Of a stretch of 64,000 bases of DNA, positions 43,001-53,810 are shown in pieces; the stretch's first letter is position 1, and each line of letters opens with the position of its first letter. The DNA comes from Thunnus maccoyii (taxonomy: Eukaryota > Chordata > Actinopteri > Scombriformes > Scombridae). A model generated the notes under the pieces. The model made no database searches. It was not told where the DNA came from and saw nothing but the letters and a program-made list of their open reading frames with translations. The position numbers and the translations under genes are program-made. The stretch is from NCBI RefSeq assembly GCF_910596095.1, contig NC_056544.1, forward strand, positions 7,456,655-7,520,654, in the 5' to 3' direction.

Positions 43001-44432
43001 GAATTGGTATTAATCACTATACTTTTATGACAGCACATGTATATTAAAGCCTAATTGGGGAGTGTAGTTAAATGCCAGAAAATAATTGTTTACGAGAAAA
43101 TACAATAGTTGATACCCAGCGAGGCTTAATGTATAGAAAATGTAGTAAAGCAGTGGGGTTTGACTTGAACTTAAAGGTCTTTTATCTTTGGGGAAGGGTT
43201 GTGCCTTTATTCAAACGATGGGCCATGATAGGGATTTAAGTGTTTGTATACTGCACATCCTGAAAGGGGGTCCTTCTGCCTGAAAGGCTTGACTCCGGGC
43301 AACACAATCCCACGTTTCACTAAAAAAAATGGATCATAATGATAAATTAAATGCCTTTGTTATTTGTTAGAAATGGCATGATACAACAAACTAAACCCTA
43401 AAGCTCGAGGTAAGACATTGTCCTCATAGTGCGATCCTGCTGGCGATGCAGATATTGCCGTTCATTCATATCCAAAGGTCCTCTAACCTGCTTTACGGCA
43501 GCCAGACTTTTATCAATTGAATGAAAATCCACGTCTTTAAAATCGCCACCCTTAAAAGTGTCGATCATTAGTTTAGAAATAAATTAAAATATTTTTTAAG
43601 TACCGTAACCCAATGAATACTGAGTTAAATGATTAAATATGTATGACACATGGCTCCGAGAGAGAATTGATTTGAATCGTGCTGCCTTCATGGCTTCTTT
43701 GTTTGCTCGTACTTCCCACTTACAAAATAATTTAAGCATTTTTTCTCCATCTCTTTGGAAAAAATAACAAAGTAGATCATATATTGTAACAAACTACAAG
43801 AGTCATTTTAAACTACATGAAGATGCAAAAGAGCGCATGCAACATTGTGTTTGGCAGTTAAACAAACTGGCAAACAAAAAATAGACAAAAATGTTGTGCA
43901 GGCCATGTTTACGTACCTCCGTTGAGTAAGCACGGCTGTCTCGTCTGTTCACTGCTCACATTGACATTCAGTAAGTCACACCACTAGTAGAGAGTGACCC
44001 GCGTTGGTATGGTTACTCAGTGGTTACAAGTGATGCTGGTACATTTTCCGACAGTCCTTGAACCCAGCAGTAGCTAATGTGCTCGGGTGCTGGCAATGAG
44101 CAGCTTTTGTTTTGGGCCTTCAGTAAACTATGCGCCCCGGGGGAGTTAATCGAAGCTAATACATAATACTTTGGCCACATTGTAATCATTTGGCTAACTG
44201 CTATCTGCCTAAAATCACCCCCATTATCCCAGTCCTTCCTAGGGCGTCAAAGCTAAGGTAACGTTAGCATCATCTCCTCGTCATGCTAGCCGGCAGCGAT
44301 TAGCTAGTTAGCTCGATGCTAGCTGCTTTAGTCAGTGTTGGCCTAAATGGGTAGAAAATTAAGAAATTCCCCTTTTCAACTAACTACGTATACAACGTGT
44401 GGTATAGTTTGCTAAGAGGGAATTATTTCAAA
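43000..44432. other. chd8-tox4 intergenic region and tox4 promoter/5' UTR
   Basis: No gene. From about 43,900 to 44,432 the DNA becomes CpG-richer (CTGTCTCGTCTG, GCGCCCCGGGGG, GCCGGCAGCGATT). It reads as the tox4 promoter and 5' UTR. GCTAGC/TTAGCT-rich runs near 44,265-44,330 are typical fish low-complexity sequence. Confidence 0.45.
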
Positions 44433-44907
44433 ATGGACCTTAATTTTTACTCGGACCTGTCGGACGGTTGTGCTCAAAATGTTGATTCGGAGTTTTTGGA
44501 CACTCAAGCTTACGGTGGATACTCTGAGGAAAATAAGGTAAAACAAAGTTAAACCAGTATTTAATAGCAAAGCTTTTATGTGAAGTTTCACGTTAGTTAA
44601 TTCAAAAACTAACGGTCTGTTTCAGTTTCCAGAGGGCAGCGACAGTTATCTGACTATTAGCGGACCGGGCCACCCTTTTCTGTCCGCCGAGGTGAGTTTC
44701 ACGATTCAATATGTTTATTGTCACTCCAGTTATACAATAATAATCGTGTGAAATACTGTGGCTGAGAGGCTCCAGTACAGAAAAACAGTAAATAAATGTA
44801 TAAAAAACACATATTTTGAAAAATATGCACATTAAAAAAAAATCAAGGCACAAAAAGGTTGCATGTAAAATCATTGGTCAGAATATTGCACAGAGGTTAG
44901 ATTGCAC

Positions 44908-44947
<40 letters not shown>

Positions 44948-47900
44948 ATTTAGTGGTCTTACAGCTGGAGGGGGTAAAAAAAAAAACTGTTCCTCATTCA
45001 TTATTCATCAGCTACACAGCAGTGCAGACAGTGTGAAACATCTTGATTATCTTCAGAAGTACACACACGTGTTTGAGTTACTGATCCTCAATCCTCCTCT
45101 CTTCCTCCAAATACAGCAGACATTTCATACTCCCAGTCTCGGGGATGAGGTTTTTGAGATCCCTCCCATCTCCCTTGACCCAGACCCATCCCTGAGCATC
45201 AGTGATGCCGTGTCCCACTTTGAGCTGTCTGACGGGTCAGATGGCACCGGGGGACCTCCAGGCTCCCGCAGCCTTGTTAGCAACCTCGTGGTGGAGGCCA
45301 ACGACCCATCCTTTGCCTCCACCTTTGTGAACACTGGGTCCCAGGGATTGGAGCAGCTGAACCTCGGGGCCATGGGCCAGGCTGGAGGGGGAGCCCTGCT
45401 GAGCTCCTCTGCATTGGTAAGTGCTTCACCTGTGAACCCTCACACAGAATACTGATTGGTGTGGTCATATATTAGTTGTTGATGAACGCAGTTTAGAGTT
45501 GTTTGTAACTTTTTTTGTTATTGCATTACTTGAATTATCTGTTACTTCAGGATTGACACAGTTGCTCCAAAAGTATCTGTGTGTCTCTATGACAACATTG
45601 TAAAAACATTTTCTCTAACCCTGCTCTCTTTCACCTCTTCTAATCCTTCTACAGGAACTGGGTAATACCAGTGGGTCACATTTTAGCAGTTCATCCCCCA
45701 TGACCATTGATGTTCAACTTGGTGACATTGGTCACGGTCTGTTGGGAAGCAGTCAGCTGACTACTATTAACCAGTCGGAGCTAACAATGGGTCTTGGGGG
45801 TGAAAACATCGGGCATCATTCAGGGACACCTGAGCAGCCGCTGTCAGCAACGCCGTCTCCAGCTGGCTCCCTACAGGATGAGGACATGGATGACTTTAAG
45901 GTGAGGGCTTAAACCTTACATGCATCGCAGCCAGTTTCAAATAAATGCACGCAACTAAAACATGCTTTTCCCTCTCTCTTTGCTCAGAGGAGTGTGCTCG
46001 TAGACTCCCCCATGTCTCTCTCCTCCTCCTCTGTCCTCTCCCACATGTCCTCCAACCAAGCTCTCCTGTCTTCTGTGTCACCGGCGACGGCAAGGAGGGG
46101 CGGGGGGAAGCCAGCCACACTGGCCTCGGTGAGTGGGGCAGTGGGCGCAAAGAAAGGAAGGAAGAAGAAAGACCCCAATGAGCCACAGAAGCCAGTTTCA
46201 GCGTATGCCCTGTTCTTCAGAGACACCCAGGCTGCCATCAAGGGCCAGAATCCCAACGCGTCGTTTGGTGAGGTGTCGAAGATTGTGGCCTCCATGTGGG
46301 ACAGCCTGGCTGAGGAACAGAAACAGGTATATACACACATGTTTGCATATATAAATATTCTGTGTCAGTCTTGGGGGAGAAAAAGTTATTGTTGGTTGAA
46401 ATGTACAGACAATTGGCATCTATTTACAGCAGTGGTTCTTGTTTGTCTTCATTAGGTGTATAAGAGAAAGACAGAAGCAGCTAAAAAGGAGTATTTAAAA
46501 GCACTGGCAGCTTATAGAGCCAACCAGCTCTCACAGGTAAGATCGTGTTGTTTTCCAAAGCAGTTAATGTGCTTTTCATTCATATTGCTTTTCTAATTTT
46601 TCCATCTGTCTTCACCACAGCCTGCCACTGAGGAGATGGACACGGCCCCTTCACCACCTCCACCAGTGGTCAACCCGACTCCTGCAGCCCTCCCCCCCGC
46701 AGGTCAACAGGCCATCCGCCCAGCTATTAACAACCTTGAAGAGAACACCATCACCAACATTTGCGCCTCCAACATCATCCTGGATGTCCCGGAGATGACC
46801 ACACGTTCCCGCACAGGGGCAAACAAAACCACCACTACACCAGCAGCAGTCCTCCCAGCCCAGCCCATCACTAAGATTATAATCCCGAAGCACATGCTGC
46901 AGACGGGGGGCCAGGTGGTGACCGTCCTGCCCGGAGGGGTCCGCACTCTGCAGCCTGCGCTGGTGGTGTCGGGCGCCTCTCGTCAGCCACCACCACTGCA
47001 GCAGATGCAGAATGCGCCGCCTCCACCGCGACTCCAACAGATGGCACCAGCACCTCCACCCTTGCAGGCCAAGCCCCGAGAGGGGAGCACCACACCGGGC
47101 CTCCCTGTGTCTGTCACGGCCACACCTCCACCTCCACTCCAGATAAAAATAGTTCCAGCCTCCTTACCAGGAAAAGAAGCCCTGCCAATTATTGTTCCCA
47201 CGACGGCGGCATCAGTGACTACATCTGGCCAATCTGCACCTGTTGTTGCAGTGCAGGTGGTGAATTCTGCCGACACATCAGGCAATCCCGACGAGGATGT
47301 AGTTGCAGAAGTGCTACCTTCAGAAGAGGTAAATGTTCCTCTTAATACATTTCTATTGTTTTTGGCAAGCTTAGCAGTAGGGCTATTTTTTTTCAAAAAT
47401 TAAATAAGTGACTTACTTTGACAAGATTTTTGGTTATTGACAGGATCTGCGATGTTTTGTTGTTTTTTGTTTTCTTTTAGGCTGGCTTATAATTTATTTT
47501 TAGACATAATCAATATGTTGTCATAGCAACAAATATCCAACATTCAGAAAAGCAGATTTATTCAGTTACCTAGAGCTTGGGTTGCAACTAATAATTATCC
47601 ATGACTGAGTAATCGACCTATAATTTCTGATATTGCTTTAAAATGTCAGCAAATACCAAAAAAGTGCCAATCACAAGTTTCCAGAGCCCACTGTGATGTT
47701 TTAAAATGTTTCTTGTTCAACTAACAGTCCAAACTCAAAAAATATTTACTCAACTATCACAGAAGACTTAAGAAAACCAGAAAATATTCACATTTGAGAC
47801 ACTGGAAGCAGTGAATGTTTGGCATTTTTACATAGAAGTGAGTAGTCGATCATCACAAACAGTAACAGATTAGTTTTCTATTGATTAACTGACTAATTGT

Positions 47901-48979
47901 TTCAGCTCTAGCTGTGGCATGACCAAAGTTGAAGTTAAATCTTTACCATCTTCTTCTTTACAAATCAGGAGATGTTAAATGTGCTCCATCTCCTTCGCCA
48001 TTACAACAGTGCCTGTAAACTTTGGACTTTTGTTTTATGGATGTAATTAAGATGTTTTGAGGTAATTAAGTGTGCAGCGCCGTGATTTTAGATTACACAT
48101 ACTGACATGCTGAGATGGGAGACACTGTGCACACAAATACTGGTGCCAAGGTTTAACCAGTTTTCACCAGTTTCACAGCAGAGTGGCAAAAAGAAGGCCA
48201 CTGTTGAAAACACTCACATGACATCTGGGGTGGTGAAAATTTGCTGTTCATTCAGCACATCATGTAAATTTATGGAGTTTCAGCAGTTTCAGTTTAGTAG
48301 TCACAAGGCTGTAACCGCTAAAACTTGACTTGAAGGAGGGTGAATACTATGAAAACAGTTATTTTGTGTTTTATATTTGTTTGCATGGACCAGATACATC
48401 TGTTAAGATTTGTTTTCATTTTGACATTGGATCTTATTCGCTTGATTAGAGCAAAAAAAAAAAGTTACATCATCTGGTCTTCAGAGATGTGAAAGGAGCA
48501 AAACATGAAAGTCAAAGGTGTTGAATAGTTTTACAGGCTTTTTCTTTTCACTTGTGTTTGCTCCTTCACTTGTATGTCATCAGCACCTACTGTGACAAGC
48601 CTAGGTCAGTGTTCAGAAAGTCTTTGATATTAATTGTGCTTTTTCCAAATCTTTCCTAATCTTCCAGGATGAGATGGAGGTGAATGAGTGCAGTGAGACC
48701 AGCTCTGTGAAGAGCGTGTGTGTGAGGGCCGGCTGTAACAACCCAGCAGTAGAGAGCGACGACTGGGACAAAGAATACTGCAGCAACGAATGCGTGGCCA
48801 CTCACTGCAGGTATGTACAGGTTTGACAGCTGCACATGCATCACAGTTAATGTATAATACATTTTCCAGCGGATATTTGAGAACTTTTCTAAACTAAGTA
48901 TTTTCTGGGGGTTTTTTTCAGAGATATATTCAAGGCTTGGTGCTCCATCAAGAATCAGACCATGGGGACAGTAAAATAA
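44433..48979 (+). CDS. tox4: tox4, TOX high mobility group box family member 4, about 680 aa
   Basis: Nuclear HMG-box protein; mammalian TOX4 is part of the PTW/PP1 phosphatase complex with PNUTS and WDR82. Nine exons: 44433-44537, 44626-44691, 45120-45416 (or from 45117), 45655-45900, 45988-46326, 46456-46536, 46621-47328, 48668-48810, 48922-48979. The N-terminus [12 protein letters not shown] is followed by [12 protein letters not shown] and [19 protein letters not shown], a strong TOX4 block. The HMG box is about 300-365, from [16 protein letters not shown] to [10 protein letters not shown] and split by an intron. A Pro/Gln/Val-rich region follows. The TOX4-type Cys-rich tail (CVRAGC...[11 protein letters not shown]...HCRDIF) ends the protein. 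The gene directly follows chd8 on the same strand. Exon 3 has a tandem CAGCAG acceptor, so isoforms of 680 or 681 residues are expected. Poly(A) signal at 49799. Confidence 0.95.
44911..44941. repeat. (GT)n microsatellite in tox4 intron 2
   Basis: About 15 GT units between tox4 exons 2 and 3. Confidence 0.95.
47571..47910. mobile_element. Non-autonomous hAT-like element in tox4 intron 7
   Basis: Starts TAGAGCTTGGGTTGCAACTA and ends TAATTGTTTCAGCTCTA, so TAGAGCT is inverted at the two ends. Internal ACCAGAAAATATTCACATTT is diagnostic of the very common teleost repeat whose ends read GGGCTGCAACTAA. Non-coding. Confidence 0.6.
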
Positions 48980-49798
48980 AGAGCAGCTTCCACCAGTCAC
49001 TTCAAATGCTTGTTTTTAACTGGCGCTCAGTGTTACTAGATGACCAGATGACCAATGGAGGACAGAAACGTCAAAAATACATTTCACTGAAGAAAACCAA
49101 GTGTTATAGTTCTCACTATTTTGTACATGTACAGTACTGTAGGTTGGACATGGTTGCTGTTCAGGAGTTACGACAGAAATTCCCCGCTGGTATGTTTGGC
49201 ATACAGACTATTCTAACAACAGAAATGTCCGCAGTGTGGATAATTATGTAGTGTTACGTTTGAGTATGTATACAGCTTTTATTCAGGCATCAAGGGACTT
49301 TGAGGCAGCTAGAGAGAAGAAAAACATCAGCACAATTAAGCAAGAAAGATGGCCAAGACGCCGGTGATCTCTGATTTTTTTTTTTTTTTTTACTAAAGCC
49401 CACACAGGTCGATTTATACATGTTTACTGTAAATTATATCTTTGTAAAAGGCTGATACAGGCAAGCAAGGTCTGTTTCTCAAAGATCTGTGCTCTGATGA
49501 AGATGAAGATTTTAACATTTTGACAGCAGTTTAAGATTTCTGTCTGATTTGAAATCCATGCTTTGGATTTTTTTTTTGGTGTTTTCATGTTGTGTCAAGA
49601 GAAACTACAATTCCAACTCTATCTGCAGTTAGCTGAAAAAACGCCTTAGTTTAAGTGGACAAACATTTGTATCACTGTATACCTGCTTTTTGTACTGAGG
49701 ATAGTGGCCTTTCAAGGCTTAATTTTGCCTTCATTTTTTTTGTAAAACATTCTGTTCATTGTCAATTGTTAAAAAATGCTTGACTTTCATGTTTTCTT

Positions 49799-49804
49799 AA
49801 TAAA
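49799..49804 (+). terminator. tox4 poly(A) signal AATAAA
   Basis: Canonical hexamer 820 bases after the tox4 stop; a non-autonomous transposon begins about 50 bases later. Confidence 0.65.
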
Positions 49805-49850
49805 TGAGCAAAAAAATGCTCAATGTAGTGATTTGTCTTTTTGCTATGTC

Positions 49851-50171
49851 CTTTAAAGTGAGACTATGTAACTTTTGAAAGAAGAAATAACTCATTCTAA
49901 TGAGTTAATGGACTAATGAAAAGTTGGATTCAAAAACGTTAAAGTGAACCATTGCTCAGAGGTTTTGCTGCTACAGCCTTACTTGGTCTGGTATGACCAG
50001 TAGCTTATGGTGGCTAATGTTAGCAAACTTAAGATACATATTAACTGTTACTATTGTGTGTTTGCTGACTTTATGACTCTCTCTGCTGCCAATGTAAAGC
50101 TACATTTTGGCATTTAACATTATCTTGTGGCCAAAGTGTTCAGCAAAAGTTAACATTGTTTCACTTTAAAG
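49851..50171. mobile_element. MITE with near-perfect terminal inverted repeats, 321 bp
   Basis: The left end CTTTAAAGTGAGACTATGTA and the right end (reverse complement CTTTAAAGTGAAACAATGTT) match over about 17 of 20 bases and continue AACTTTTG / AACTTTT. No ORF. The element sits in the gap between tox4 and the second TRIM gene. Confidence 0.75.
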
Positions 50172-50174
50172 CTC

Positions 50175-50300
50175 CTGAAAACTTAAATCTGTGAGAAGAG
50201 CACAGACAAAAACCTAAAAACAGAAAGCTCTGATGTGAAATAACCAAATCTGTGCTAAGATTGAGAAAATTAGTTTTCAGGGCTGTAAAGTCCAGATTCA
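50175..50300 (+). repeat. Copy B of the three-copy dispersed repeat
   Basis: GTGAGAAGAGCACAGACAAAA...AGAAAGCTCTGATG...AAATAACCAAATCTGTGCTAAG. It abuts the right end of the MITE at 49851-50171. Confidence 0.6.
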
Positions 50301-50653
50301 GGCTGTTCTCAGTTCTTTCATCTCTGTGTGAAGAAAAGAGAAGCTGGAATGTTATTCGCTCCACATTGAGGTTAATCATTGAACACTGACCTATCAAGGT
50401 CAATGTTTCAACTCCAAAAACCAAGAAAAGCAGTTGGGCAAAGTCAAAGAGTTAAGACTCTTATGTGCAGATTTCTTTATGATTACAGCAGTAGATTACT
50501 GTAATGACAATCATATTTTTTTTAAAAAGCCAACAAGAAAGCTGACAAGCTGGTAAATGCTATGTAGAAAATACAAATTTCACATTATGTACATGTAACA
50601 TAATTCACATTTAACCTGAAATAAAGATCTACCATCAAAGACAAATCAGTTAA

Positions 50654-50654
<1 letters not shown>

Positions 50655-50698
<44 letters not shown>
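50655..50698. repeat. (AC)n microsatellite
   Basis: 22 AC units downstream of the second TRIM gene. Confidence 0.97.
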
Positions 50699-50699
<1 letters not shown>

Positions 50700-50859
50700 C
50701 ATAAAAATATACCTGAGGCAAATGTTCCACTTTTTGGCTTTGGGCTACTCTCACCTCCACTTTCAGTGCAAATTAACATTAGTTCTTGTTGATCACCACT
50801 GGAGTAAAGGCAGTCTGGATCCAGCGTTAGCAGAATATTGTGACAGTCTGAAGGATTAT

Positions 50860-53767
50860 TCATGAAGCTTTGATAATAGAGATTCTGCTGGGTGGATCCA
50901 CACGGTAAAGCCCCAAACCCAGGCACAGCGGTTCAGTCAATTCAGCCTTGAACTCGTGCAGCTTTGTGGTGACGGTAGAGCCCACGGCACTGAATGTGAT
51001 GTTGCCTTTCTCAAAGTTAAACATCACCGCTATCCGGTTGCTCTGCAAGGTTGTAGAGAGAGTGTATTTTCTATTGTTGTGGTATGCAAACAGCTTGCCT
51101 TTGCCAGTGTGCGTCAGGCTCCAGGACTCGGGGTTGTTTCCGAAGGCGCTGCTGCCTTTGCTCTTGCGTTTGATGCTCTTGTAGGACACAGCGATGTCCC
51201 AGTATCCCTCAGCCTCCACTTCCCACCTATGGGTACCGGTGGAGAAGCACTGGGTGGAAAGGACCTGTGGGGCTACATCAAAGCGGCTGCTCGTGCTGGG
51301 GAAGCCCCGCTTGGCTTCCACTCTCTCTACTGTCAGGAGGTCAGCGGAGACTCCGAGGAAGGGACTGGCAGTGTCCAGGTCCAGCGTGAGAGTTACTGAG
51401 AGACAGACAGACAGAATTTTAATATAATACAGTAGCTTCATGGAAATTAAAAGGCTAATTAAAGACTAAGAATATGGGCTGCTCCAGTTATTACTGTGGC
51501 ATCTTTGCACTGCCCTTAACTGAGATCATGGTGTTTTTTTGTCCTTGAACTCACCTTACTACCTTTGTTAAACGCTTTTGTCGACAACTGTGTCAGAGAG
51601 GTGGTCTTCTTGAGTATTATATAGGTTCAATTGTGTGCTGTCCTTCATGTTACATATTTTCTGGGCAGCAATGCAATGACTGTGTTCACATGCATGCTAG
51701 TATCCCTGTTCTGATTGGGTATTTGAGTGTTTTTGTAAGTTCTTTCACATCAAAATCAGCAGTTTCCTGATAGAAACTGGGATGTTGTGGGATTGTAAAA
51801 AACCTTATCCAGGTTTCCATGCTCGCAGGAGTTTCCTCAACTCAAGTTATACAGTCAAAAAAAAATGCAAAAAATAAAAACATGATATTGAACAATGTGA
51901 TGGTCAACATGCTGAAAGAAAAGCAAAAGTCAGACAGCCGTGATGCAGATGAGAGATTTTATTATCACTCTTCCATTACTGAAGATAAGATGGGGAAGTG
52001 AAATCTCGAGTGGTAAAAATGCAGCAGAGTCCAGGTAGTCAGAAACCAGACTGAGTTCATCCTCAACTGTTTAGTTAATGCAGTCAGCTCAGAAATGGCA
52101 GATGGGCTGGATGTGGAGGAGTCACTGACAAAAACCTGCACTGATGCAGGTGATCAGATACCTGGATGATATTAGGATCATGTAAACAGGGATGTGAATA
52201 ACCAAGTTTCTCTTTGTTCTGTGGTGACATCATATTTTGAATAAGATCAAAACTAGAGGAGTGTTTCATAAAGCAAGATTACCAGTTGAACCAGGCTTAT
52301 TTTTAGGAACTTCAGTTATAAAGGATCTCAGTGGACTTGAGTTTATCTCTATTTGCGTCAGTCTGAGCTTACTGTTGGCTAAAAGTTGACTTGCTGTTTA
52401 TTGCAGTGGTTTTGTTCATTTTTTCCATGGCTGAAAACATCGGTGTTGTCCTTACATGTCAGATTTTTCCACTGTGAATTGATGTGATCTCACGTCTGTG
52501 TTTCTAAGTCATCAAAAAAAAAAACAACAACAAAAAAACACCCATGCTTGATCCTATTAGCTCCGAGTTCCCTTTAACAAGCAGCTTAGATGTGGTTCAG
52601 TTTGTTAGGCTCATTCAAGACAGGCTTGCCAGAATAAGCCCGGCTTTTCTGAGCCACCTTTATGAAACACCTCTCAGGATAAGACTTGAGCCAGGACACT
52701 AGTGTGTATCTAAACATAGTAATAGTTTGCTTATCTGTCTTTATTGTGATACCTTCATCTTCTGTCTCTACTGGATTGAGGCTCTTCATTGGATGATCAA
52801 CCAAGAGTTCTACATAGAAAAAAAAAAAAGAAAAAGATTATTTGAAGAAATGTCATCGGAATAAACTGAATGATTCTTGAAAAAGCCTCCACATGCTCCC
52901 TCACAACTCTTATTTAATACTAGTAAAAAAAGTTGACAGCTCTTGTTTATGGTGTGTGTTTTACTCATTTCGGCTCAGCACCAAGAATAGAGATTGAAAT
53001 TCTTGCACTATGTACTACCAGCAGGCTATTAACAGTCACATAAACACCAGCAAACATCCTGCTACATGTTGTAATGTGGAATGAATTCATTGTCCATTGT
53101 GGTGTGATGTGCTAAACACAATGAATATAGATTGTGAGCTAAAATATGTCGGTATACCATCTAACTCTGCTCTGCAAATGTTGCTGAATTCTCTGTTTTT
53201 GATCTCATCAGCGGGCAGCAGTGGGGTCTTGAGGTCCGCTTTCTTACCTGCTATGGTAGAATAGATGTGATGCATACGGCTCTGCTGCTTGTTCAACGCT
53301 TCTGTTAGCGTCTGGTTTTCCACAGAGTAGTTGTAGGCTAGTAAAAGGAAAGACAGCTTACTAGGGTTTGATCATGGATATTTGTCAGAGAGCTAATTAA
53401 AGATAGCAGAAATGAATCTTTTACCATAATACAGAACGATAAACCACAGACAGAGCAGCACCACTGTGACGCTGTTGAGGGTCGAGTCGACTGGGTTCAC
53501 TTTCTGCTTCTGACAGGAGAAAAATATATATTAGATCTGAAAAGTGTTAAAAACAAACTAAATCTTCAAAATTACATATTTGAGTGATTAGATAAAGTGT
53601 ATGTATGTAAATCAAATGTAGGTTTATTAATTATTTTATTATGCTAATGAGAATTTAGGGCTCACTTCTTGTTGGATTTCTTTTTGCAGTTTTTTGACAG
53701 AGTCTGTGGATTCCGTAAGTTGCTCCTTGAGCGTGTTAAAGTGCTCGTCCATGTACTTCTGTTGAAT

Positions 53768-53810
<43 letters not shown>

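Noticed and set aside
48107-48328. 73-aa ORF in tox4 intron 7
   Set aside because: No domain, and tox4 exons 7 and 8 splice in phase across it.
53087-53323. 78-aa ORF reading through TRIM exon 5 into its intron
   Set aside because: The GCAG/GTAAGA donor at 53248 is strong, and splicing there keeps the frame to the next exon.
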